Positions 50,114 to 60,000 of a stretch of DNA of 64,000 nt are shown piece after piece. The stretch is from Bolinopsis microptera (taxonomy: Eukaryota; Ctenophora; Tentaculata; Lobata; Bolinopsidae). The stretch spans positions 9,152,902 through 9,216,901 of the forward strand of contig NC_087076.1 of the NCBI RefSeq assembly GCF_026151205.1. The letters are read 5' to 3'. The position numbers and the translations under genes were made by a program. Every line of letters begins with the position of its first letter. Positions within the stretch are counted from its first letter, which is position 1. The notes under the pieces were generated by a model. It was not told the DNA's origin. It saw only the letters and a list, made by a program, of their open reading frames with translations, and ran no database searches.

Positions 50114-50896
50114 AAGGGAGCATCAACATGGCTTTCAGCATTACCTCTAAAGGACCTCAACTATGTTCTAAACAAGCAAGAGTTCCAAGACAGCATACGC
50201 CTACGCTATGGATGGAAGATCCAAGGAGTGCCCTCTAAATGTGCTTGCGGACATGCAAACAGTGTCTACCACTCCCTTGATTGTAAATTAGGTGGATACG
50301 TTTGCATGCGCCACAATGCCATTAGAGACACTGCAGCTTTCTTCCTTCAAGAAGCAAAGTGTAAGGATGTAAGGATAGAACCTGCACTCCTACCTGTCCA
50401 ACCAACTTCATTCTCCAGGAAGACCAACACCCAGGATGAAGCCCGTCTGGACGTAGCAGCTGTTGGACTGTATGCACCATTCGAAAGAACATTCTTTGAC
50501 ATCAGGGTCACTCATCCTAATTGCGACTCCAATACATTTAAGCCACTAGATAAAATCTACAGTGCGCATGAGAAAGAGAAGAAAGATCTATATGAGGAGA
50601 GAGTACTTCAGTCAGAGAAAGGGTCCTTTGTCCCACTAGTTTTTACAACATCCGGAGGTATGGGCCCACTCTGCACTGTGTTTGTAGATCGTATTTCTGA
50701 AAGGATAGCTGACCACAATAAAGAAGCTAAGAGCCAGGTCAAAAATCACATCAGAACACGATTCAGGTTTGATCTGCTACGAAGCACACTCATAGCACTC
50801 AGGGGAATCAGAGGAAGACAAATAGCCCAGCACCTTGGACTGGTTGACGTATCCTTCAATCTCATTCCTCAGAAGACGAGCTTTGAGGTCTCTTAA
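50114..50896 (+). pseudogene. C-terminal part of a non-LTR polyprotein with restriction-like endonuclease
   Basis: 260 open codons from the insertion boundary, starting KGASTWLSALPLKDLNYVLN. A zinc-finger-like motif follows, CACGHANSVYHSLDC (C-x-C-x7-H-x4-C), then RHNAIRD, then EARLDV and FFDIRV with 15 residues between the two Asp, then a KKDLYEERVL stretch. A zinc knuckle followed by RHN and a D...D pair is the layout of the R2/R4/NeSL-type restriction-like endonuclease, and this same C-terminal region is common after reverse transcriptases in invertebrate predicted proteins. The reverse transcriptase itself is missing through 5' truncation, so the fragment is dead. The exact clade is not certain. 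Confidence 0.72.
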
Positions 50897-51026
50897 GTTT
50901 GTTTATGTAAATTTTATAGACAATTTATTGTAGCTATTAAAGGGGATGTACGGATAAAGTACCAAACCTTATTGTGTATATTTGGTTGCAATTCCGGTAA
51001 ATGATGAAACATGTCTCTTCTGAGAG
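50114..51026 (+). mobile_element. 5'-truncated non-LTR retrotransposon insertion with 15-bp target duplication
   Basis: ATTTAAAAACTCATC occurs at 50099-50113 and 51027-51041, exactly bounding the insert. There is no poly-A at the 3' end. The coding frame is open from the first inserted base, as expected for a 5'-truncated copy. Confidence 0.9.
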
Positions 51027-51118
51027 ATTTAAAAACTCATCTACAAATAACAAATACAGTTAATCTAAAATGTGTATTCTCAGTAAATACCAAGACAATT
51101 ATTGATACACAGTTAATA

Positions 51119-53897
51119 TTAATCAAAATTCGCTTGTTCTTCAGGTTCATCATGTCTAATGTTTGTGCAGTTCATACCATGGCATCGTCCACAAGCTGGC
51201 AAACAATTAAAGCCATATTTTCTACATGAACGTCTGAAAGTCAAACAGGCCTATTCCACATCGACAGAACAGTTACAACATATAAGGTTCAAAATAGACT
51301 CTGGAGCAATTATAGCTTTTGTTGCAACTGGTTCGTAAGTGCCACCAGGAGCCAATTTCCAGCCGTAGTCAAGGGGATTCAGACTGTCAGCGTTAAGCAT
51401 GACCCAGTTATAGTACTGTAAGTAAGCTCTAAGGATGTGCTCCGTTGCTGAAGCTATTGTTGGAGGTACCCTATTCGGATTGAGACTCTTTTTCGCTACC
51501 ATCCTATTGTATGCTAGGAATCTCAAAGCAGAAAGAGTCTTTTTCTTGTCACCATAAATGTACTGCAAAAAACAGAGGCCTGCCTCAATAATCTTTTCTT
51601 TTGATTCTCTCACCGAAAGTAATGTTGCCAACTGACCTTGCTCATTAAAGGTGAGAGCTTTCTTTAGCACTTTAACCTTGCTAAAACCAAACAGTCCACT
51701 GACGCTATCACAAATACTATGAATTAGAAGAAGTATCTCCTTTTCTTTATGATCTAGATGACTTGATATTTCTTTGATTGAATATGTACCCTTCTTCGTT
51801 GTTAGATAAATATCATTGTGATGGTCACTGTTGAAATGATGTACTAATAGACTTGAACTATATCGGTATCCCCTGCTTTCAATTCAACATCGCCAAGGAA
51901 TGACATTTCCAATGTTTTCTTTGCAATTAAAGTATCAGCATCGTTACAAGCTCTGATCACTTCAATACCATTTACAGTAAAAATGCTTGAGATAAGGTCG
52001 ATCAGTTCTTTTTTGTTATTTTTGTTGCTCAGAAATGTTGTTTTGGTGACAGTACAAAAGGTGGATTTCTTTACAGCAATATTAGCACAGAACGCTTTAA
52101 CTCTCCTCTTGTGCTCGTGATCTTTAGTAGAAGGCTCATATTCATCAAAAATCACAGTAACTTCCCTATTTTTAGGGATAAGCTTCAAGTACTCCATTGC
52201 TTAGTTGGTGAATTAGCCAACCTCCATCAATGACTAGTGGGATCGTGAAGCTGCAAGATTTAAGTGTAGATTGGTTTATACCAAGAGCAGCCTTATTAGA
52301 TTTCCTCATCATCTGATATTGATCAAATAAGCTCATCGGCACCACAGTTAACTCGTATGTTAGGCATTCCTCTATTGAAGTCTCTCTATCAGCAACCAAG
52401 ACTTAACGGTTAAAACACTTCAACGGATCGACTGCAACGCTTTTATTATTCACTTTAACCTGCTTTCTTAGTTGTGTCAAGTTCTTTGCTTTACCTTTGA
52501 TACTTATCTTATCGATGAATGTCAACCCATCTAGCTCACGTTGAAGGACAGCCCCAACGGCCAAACATTCCTCGGGATTCACCTCATCGTTCCCAGGCTG
52601 TGATATAAGACCAGTCGAAAAAGATATTAACTTAGTCTTATCTTCGGATTCTGTAAAGTCGACAGTAACTTTAAACCAAGTTAATAATTTTCCAAATACA
52701 TCACAGTTTTTCTTGATTGATGACTTGGTAAGATCTGCATCTGAGTGGATGGCAGCTTTAGTTGGTACTCCTCGCTTCGATGAATTAGCTAATGAATCTC
52801 TAAAAGACTGATTTATTAAAGCCATCTGATTCAGGGTGGCCACCCATAACTTGTGAGCGGACTCACGATTACGCATCCTTCCACTTGTTAATCCACCACT
52901 AAATTTAGCTGCCCTCATAAGACTCTGCTCTATGGAGAGGTCAGTCCACACCCCGGCCCACTCGTGGTTGTTGTAACAAACCGTGTGAAGCCCAGTTACT
53001 TTAAAGGTCTTTAAAAGTGCCTCATACTTGACTTTAAAAATAGCATCCTGCTCCAAATACAGTCTTAAAGCTTTTGCATATTTATATTTTTAACTTGGGG
53101 TGTAAATATTTTTAGGGTTTTTATTTTTTAAATTTCAGATCTTTCATACTATTTGTTACTAAAATGCTCATTGTAGCCTATAATATTTAGATTTTCATCA
53201 TCATCATCATACTGTCCCCTTCCAGCTGCTGCAAAGTAGGGCAGCATCAAAGCTACTGCTGATAAATGCATATTGTAGTCGTGCAACCTCTCTGCTCTTA
53301 TGAAGTCCTTTACTAGTGTTATCATGTTGTGGTAAGTAACCCATAGAGCTGCTGTTCTACTGTTGGAAAAAAGGTTCTTTAGAAGCAGAGTTATTCTCTC
53401 TGATAGATCCTGAATAGATTTAGTCTTAAAGTTAACACCTACATTTTCGTTCACACATTTGTTGATGTAACCTTCCAAGTCTACTAGTTCATCGTCGTAA
53501 ACTTCTTCCTCTATAATGAAACAACAAAGAGCGGCGTCGATCAGAAAGTGGGCTCTCAACGCTTTATAGTAAGATCCTCCATCCGATATATGCGTGACGT
53601 CTCCAGGATACACGAGTTTGATGAGCTCCTCTAAACCCGAGTCTGCCATTATATAGCCTATGCAGCCAAGAAAACTCGTGAGAGTGTGGAAGCCCCCAAC
53701 CCTGACCACAATAGGCATCCCAGTTTCCAGTACTATTCAGGTGGCCTTAATCCACAATGGCAAATCGAATGTGATTATCATCGGCTCACTGTAGGATAAC
53801 TTAAGACATTCAACCAGAGTAGTATGTACCGTCGAATAGCTGTCTGGGGGTTGGTCAATAATCTGTTGTTTGTTAGTTAACCTTGATATCCCGAGTA
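51119..53897 (-). pseudogene. Academ transposase-nuclease, broken (copy 2)
   Basis: Minus-strand coding parallel to 17652-20604. It starts beside the right inverted repeat with QQIIDQPPDSYSTV, then GGFHTLTSFLGCIGYIMADS, GGSYYKALRAHFLIDAALCC, HTVCYNNHEWAGVW, FDEYEPSTKDHEHKRR, NDADTLIAKKTLEMSFL and the Cys-rich SCRKYGFNCLPACGRCHGMN. Breaks include a TGA near 53735 (where copy 1 reads Ser-Arg), a shift near 53160 followed by about 90 bp that is absent from copy 1, and losses near 52400 and 52200. The GCDTVS region near 51700 is out of frame, and a TAG lies in the Cys-rich finger near 51255. Most of the N-terminus is absent. The two broken copies share long in-frame blocks, so each confirms the other's reading frame. 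Confidence 0.82.
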
Positions 53898-54277
53898 AGA
53901 TTTGAAATAAGCGTTCAAAATAATTTGGTGTATTTTTTTCGAAATTTCAATAAAATTGAGAAAAATTTCGAAAAATTCCATTTATTTCGAAAAATAAAGC
54001 CCCAATCGTTCTGAAACTATCATTCGCCTGCCATAATGTGGCCATTGCGGTCATTTTGCACCCCCTATGGAGATATCAAGACCTCCGGGAGCCGAATAAC
54101 CAATATTAGGGGTGGGGCGTATGGGTTCCTGGAGAAAAATTACTATAAAAATTTTTGCCCAAAAGTTTCAGCTGGACGGGTTTTTTTTGTGGTTCCTGGG
54201 ACTATGGACAACACATTCGAGTAGACAAACCTTTGTTACGAATTTGTTCACAGAAAAATCAACTCTTGCCCTAACTA
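53898..54277 (-). repeat. Academ copy 2, right terminal inverted repeat
   Basis: Inverse of 49711-50098, ending TTGCCCTAACTA before the TGT duplication. Confidence 0.88.
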
Positions 54278-54280
54278 TGT

Positions 54281-54645
54281 CCTGGAAAAATGTCTACTTT
54301 ACAGTAGGCAATGCTGAGTGGCAGGAACGAGGGACCAAAATGCTTGGGGCTAACAATGGTCCATTTACAAACCACTTCAGACATGGCAATGATGTCATTT
54401 ATGCTTAATTCGTCTGATTCGTCTATTTTTCCGATTTTGCTGACTGTTTCTTTAGATCTGTTTCGGTCTTTCGTGGCAGTTCCCACATCTGCTGGTTGAG
54501 AATGCTCAACATAACATACATGATGCTTGACTGCTTTATTGACCCGGGCAGGACCCGGGGGCAGACATCCCAACACCAGTGCGTTGGGACATAGTGTTGG
54601 TCTTTTTTTTTTTTTTTTTCTTTTTTTTTAGGTCGAGGTGTTAAA
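54281..54645. other. Spacer between Academ and Copia, with poly-T
   Basis: A reverse frame over about 54290-54576 reads MLGCLPPGPARVNKAVKHHV and on, with no recognised family. A T-rich run of about 27 bases lies at 54603-54629. I make no gene call. Confidence 0.45.
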
Positions 54646-54939
54646 TGACTCTAAGTTGACCAATTAAAACCAGTAATTGTCGTATGTACAAAACCTGTAA
54701 AACACAATACTTTATTACATAATAGAATAACTTTACAACCAAATTAAACCAATTCCAAATATATACCTAATAACTAAACATTGTAAATACTTACCGATTG
54801 GACGGTAGTGTGCTGCCAATGTTCCACTCCTCCCCAGTCCAATCGGTTATCCTTCTTTGGTAGTCATTGCTAGAAAGGGTAAACACGGTTAGAAGTATTC
54901 TGTCACGAAAGAGAGAGAAAGGTGTGAACAGTAATAACA
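54646..54939 (-). repeat. Copia 3' LTR
   Basis: 294 bp, identical by eye to 61760-62053. In plus orientation it starts TGACTCTAAGTTGACC and ends AGTAATAACA. Confidence 0.95.
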
Positions 54940-54959
54940 TTCCCCGGTTTTCCTTTTCC
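54940..54959 (-). promoter_or_regulatory. Polypurine tract of the Copia element
   Basis: In sense orientation, a 20-base stretch that is purine apart from two C, directly before the 3' LTR; the expected plus-strand primer site. Confidence 0.75.
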
Positions 54960-55024
54960 AGCAATGCTAGCCCCAATTTCTCTCAAGATTGCACTACTAA
55001 ATTACACAAAAATACGCTCGAAGA

Positions 55025-55195
55025 TCCCGTCTGAGCTACATCTGTCTTCAGATTATCACCCGCAGTGACCTATCTAGACATATCCATAAAATAACTGCCA
55101 CACTCTCGAAATGTTTCCAATAATTACGCTCAACAACCCCGTTGGAGCTACCGCTGTCTTCTGATTATCACCCGCAGTGACCTATCGAGACTAAA
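55025..55195 (+). repeat. Two diverged direct repeats (about 105 bp) in the Copia 3' region
   Basis: The segment gattatcacccgcagtgacc and its surroundings occur near 55055 and again near 55157. Confidence 0.75.
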
Positions 55196-55286
55196 ACATT
55201 CGAAGTTTATTACCAAGAAAACATAATACATCATATTAAAATTATCTTCAAACCCCGCTAAAATACAAAACGCCACGCAACCAGCG

Positions 55287-56439
55287 CACAGTGGGGCTCC
55301 ATGTTGACATTTAGCCTAAAAACGAGTTTTCCTAATGTTTTAGATTGTTGTAAATTCTGATAGAGAATAAATAACCGGATTCAATGCTTTTTAAATTAGC
55401 TCAATATCTCGGTTGGGTCAAAATTTACAACCATTTGAAAAGCGCGCCTGAAAATAACCTGCCTGCACATGCCCAGAAACTCAATTTCACTGCCATTTTT
55501 GAGTCAGGCTGAGGTTCCTTTTGTTTTCAATGTTTTTCAACTTTTGATTGATTGAACATGGATATAAGCATTCTTAGTACTGTTTAAGAAGAAAAAACCA
55601 TGATTTCGGTCAATTTTGGATTTTTGGTAGCTAAAATTAGAATATTTTTCAAAAATAGGCCTTAAAATTTCATTCGCTGACCACAAATGGGTGGTAAAGT
55701 TATAAATGGCCCCATATGGCCCGGGTTTCATTATGTTTTCTACGTTTTCCCATAATTTTTCTAGCAGAACCCAGAAGATTTGGCTTCGGAACGCTTCGGA
55801 AAAAAAATTATGACCCATTTTTGGTACGAGCCTGAGGTGAAAAATTGCGTCAAAATAGCGCGAAAAATGAAAACTGATAGATTAAAAACTGATTTTTTCA
55901 TTTATTTCATAGCTTTTTGGTGCACACTTCGATATTTTATGCTAATACCAGCAAAGTTCAATTGGAATAAGCAATATTTGGATGGAAAAATAGTGCATAT
56001 GAGCCAAAAATAGCCAAAATCTGGCAATTTGAGCTCGGAAAATCCAGGGGCAACTCTGATTTCATAGGATTTTTCTTATGTTTTTGTCATATTGCATAGT
56101 TTTTATGGTTCTCCTTTCTGAAATACCCTTAAACAATCACATCAGCATGATTGATGACCATTTCCATACGAAAAAGCAGAAAAATGGGACAGAAACTGCT
56201 TAAAATTCGATGAAATCTTAAAACTGCTAGTCAAAAAAGATGCTTTTTGTGTGACAGAAAGTGCCAAATTTTCGAAAAAATTGATTTTTTGCCCAAAAAA
56301 GTAGTGAAAGTTGTCCAATTTCACTGAAATAAGTCATAATTGACGATTTAATCCAAATTGACACCACCAAGATGTGGCCAGAGGCATAAAAGGGCAAAAA
56401 AACCAAATGTCATCATGCCCTTTACGCGAGCCCCACTGT
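55287..56439. mobile_element. Element with CACAGTG ends and 5-bp GC-rich duplication (Transib-like)
   Basis: Both ends read CACAGTGGGGCTC inward. The direct repeat CAGCG lies at 55282-55286 and 56440-56444. Transib transposons, and the RAG recombination system derived from them, use termini of the CACAGTG type and make 5-bp GC-rich duplications. No transposase is encoded; the frames of 60-93 codons inside are not recognisable. The alternative is a hAT-like element beginning CAGTGGGGC, but no 8-bp duplication fits. Confidence 0.65.
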
Positions 56440-56445
56440 GCAGCG

Positions 56446-57048
56446 CGCATTTTCAAATGCTGCTACATTGGTACTTTTTATACCCACGCGCACAAAATAA
56501 CTAGCAATCTAGAAATCCTTTGTTCGATTTTAAAAACTCACGGAGGTTTAAAAATCTAGCTCAAAAACTAAGAGCGTCTCATAAAACGAATAAAAATTTT
56601 AAATAAATGCTAACAGAACAAACTCAGCAAAGTGGATTAGTTACCTAAATTAGCTACAAACATATTATATACGCAGATATATTATTATGTTTACCTGCGA
56701 CCACACTCTTTTGCAAATTAAAATGAAATATACAAACTTAAAATAAAAACTGACGAGACGAAATAATATATACTCCTGACATTGCTCAGCAAATAACTCG
56801 TAAAAAACACGATTCTACGAATCATGGAACTGAATAAACATACTGAAAAATTTGCTTAATCTTATAACAGACATAAAATTGGTCCTAAACAAGTATTCTA
56901 TTTAAAATCATAGAACCCGACAACAAATTGTGATAACAAACATACCACTGAAACAAACTCACAAAACCTAAAATAAATACATCGACTCTAGACTCAAAAA
57001 CTTAAGACTCAAACACTCAACAACACACGAACAGCTTATGACCGATGA
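56446..57048. other. Copia 3' untranslated region
   Basis: AT-rich sequence between the nested element and the Gag-Pol stop. No other feature seen. Confidence 0.65.
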
Positions 57049-60000
57049 CTATCTTTTGAGATATTCGTCCAAGTGAAAGTATCCTGTTTCAAGAATCTTT
57101 GCCAAATCTCCACTGGAGACACCCTTCTTTGTTAAACAGTCAGCCAACATTTTTGGTGTAGGAACCCATCTGAACTCTCCTATTACCCCTTTATGTAAGT
57201 TTTCCTGCAGAACGGCTATATCAAGGACTAATCTTTTATCTTGACACAAACTGCTGGAGTGTACATTATCATAAAGTTGTTTTGAATCAATCAAGACAAC
57301 AATCGGGATCACTTCATTATGCGGATCTCTGAACAACATTTCTGACAACACTTGTCTTATATAGATCGCTGCAGCTGTGCCAGAAGTACAGCTAAGTGTT
57401 TCAGCAGCGAATATAGAGTGCACGACTCTCTTAACTTTATTGCTTGACCACGCTATCAGGTTTGCTACATTTCCATCTGTAAGGAAAATAATGTAACCAC
57501 TAGCACTATGCTTGGTTTCGGAGATGTTGCCCAAGCTTGCATCTGTGAAGCACAAGAGGTGTAAGTTTCCTTTCTCAATATCTAATTTTCTATAGACTAC
57601 TCTTTTTGGCCCGTCAGCCAATTTCTTTGTTACCTTATTTAAACTTTTAAGGTGTTTAACTTTCTTGGTACTGTAAGTGGAATGTTCCAGAGTGTCAAAG
57701 GATAAATCAGGTCTGGTTTGAGAGCTCAACCACAAAAGTTTTCCCAATAGCTTTTGATATTCTACTAATTCCTCCTCCGTGAGGTCACTCTCTGCTTCCG
57801 TACATCTGCTACTAGCTATATCCACTGGTCTTATAGCTAATGCGTAATCTCTTTGATCGACGTATATGTCTTTTTCATTCTGCACCACTTTCCACCCAAG
57901 ATAGGTGAATACTCCCGTATAACTTCTGCTGATTTTGAACGTACTGTAGATTGATTTTATTACAGTGTTCTTGAATCGGGTTGTTCCACAGTGCAGTATA
58001 TCATCAACGTGTGTAACCATCACTCCTTGCAATCTGTTGTTCTCGTAATATCTAAACAAAGATTTATCTAACTTTGAGATCTCACAGCTAGAAGTCTCAG
58101 TCAGATGTTCCTTAATAGTAACGTACCATCTTCTTGCACTGTCACCAAGTCCGTATAGCGGTTTAAGTAATTTCCAGATTACTCCTCGCTTCCTTATATC
58201 ACGGGGAGGTTTAACAAATACGTCTCTCATAGTTCCTTTAGCTTGTAGAAAAGCACTGGTTACATCTAAAGTGTCAACAGTCCAATTATATGAAGCTGCT
58301 AGTGAAAATAACAGTCTAATAACTACCTTAGTTACCGTAGGAGAGTCTTTCCTCATGACACAATTCTCCTCGAAACCTCTAGCAACCAGTCTTGCTTTAA
58401 CTTGCTCATCGTTTTCTCCCTTAGTAGTTACTACCCACCTTGATGATACATGACTTTGTCCCGTATCTTTAGTTTCTTGGTATACTCCGAATTCTGACAG
58501 TCTTTTCAGTTCCTGTTCCTTAGCAACGTCTATCTTCTTTGAGTCCTGTATTCCGATTGCGAAGATATAAGGCTCAGCATCTTCTTGCGTCAATAGTACA
58601 GTTGTATTCCTTTGATTACCTTCTTGTTTCTCAACATGATGCTTTTCCAAATCTACTATTATTGGCTCTTCCACTAGATCCTGTTCGATTTGAAATGAAT
58701 TTCTCGAACATTCTGACGTCTTGTCAGCTCTCTTCTCGATCATTCCGTATTTCCAAGGTTCCTCATCCTCAGATCTAAAACGTATCACATCTCCTCTAAT
58801 CAGTCGGATTTTTGTAGAATCCCCAGATATACTATTCCAGATTGAGTTGTCTGTTTCTGTATTAGCTTCATCTACCTCCGTCGAGGTTTCCGTTTCTGTG
58901 GTTTCAGCAGAGACATCTGTTATAGAAGAGACGTCTACATTCGCTGTGTCATCTACATTCACTGTGTCATGAGATTCTATAGATTGAGCCCTATCTTCTA
59001 CCAATGTTTGAACAGTTGTTACTGGGGCCTCCTCGTCCTCATCTTCTATATCATCAAACTCTATAGACTGAGTAGTATTTTCCCCAGGCCTAACTTCCTC
59101 CACTGCTGCTCGATAAACCGACTCGGAGATTATAATAGGCTTACCAACATTCCCCTGGCCCTGCAAGGTTGCACCACTTCCTTCAATTTGTTCTTTTGCT
59201 CTAGATTTAAGAACCACTTTACACGGATGCACTCTCACGATGTGACCCCCGTGCTTGATCAGAACTTGATTAGCAACCTGTCCTATTACTGTTGCTGGTC
59301 CATACCAGAACTTTTTACTTCTCTTGAAGTACACGAGATCGCCACTGCAATATCTATAGTTAGCTTGCGGAAATATCCTCTGTTGGAGTGCTCTCTTGAG
59401 CTTGTCGTTAGCTTCTAATTCAACAAACTTCAGTCTAGCCAGAGAGAGAGCGTTGAGGTGATCACTGACTATTTTAAGAACACCTTCGTGGTTTAATGTT
59501 CCAGGAGTCATATTTTCTTCCATGATTCCAGGAACCCTTGGGTTTGTTCCGAATACTAGTTGGTGAGGGCTGAATCCGTATGTATTACTGAGAGAATTTT
59601 TAGCACTAACAGACCACGCTATAGCAATTTCAGGATCACATCTCATTTCTTCTAACAAAGATTTTATCATGCATCCCAAGATGCCGTTGTGTCGTTCTAC
59701 AATCCCATTGCACCAAGGTGAATACGCTGGCGATGTCTGAATCTTGATGTTCAGTACTGAGCAAGCTTGGTTAAAACAATCATTTACAAATTCTCCTCCA
59801 TTATCTGATATGAAGGTCGATGGTGGTCCAAATATGGATATCCAATGCTTAAATACCTTATCAAGTATTTCTTGAGCTTCCTTGCTGATCACTCGAGCTG
59901 CCACAGAATACCTTGTTACGGTATCAACCATATGTAGTAAAGTCACCTCATCATTTATAATTTTTAAGTCCATAGCAACGACTTCATTAAAAATTGAAGC

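Larger units (their letters stand above)
49708..54280 (-). mobile_element. Academ-type DNA transposon, decayed copy 2
   Basis: Inverted repeats 49711-50098 and 53898-54277 begin TAGTTAGGGCAAGA. A 3-bp direct repeat TGT lies outside at 49708-49710 and 54278-54280. Same organisation as 17083-21010, but the inverted repeats share only parts with those of copy 1, so this is a related but distinct family. A non-LTR retrotransposon fragment (50114-51026) is inserted at the inner edge of the left inverted repeat. Confidence 0.88.

Noticed and set aside
55287-55330. Recombination signal with 23-bp spacer and A-rich nonamer at the left end of the CACAGTG element
   Set aside because: The A-run matches only six of nine positions and at 22 bp, and the right end has no nonamer at either spacing.
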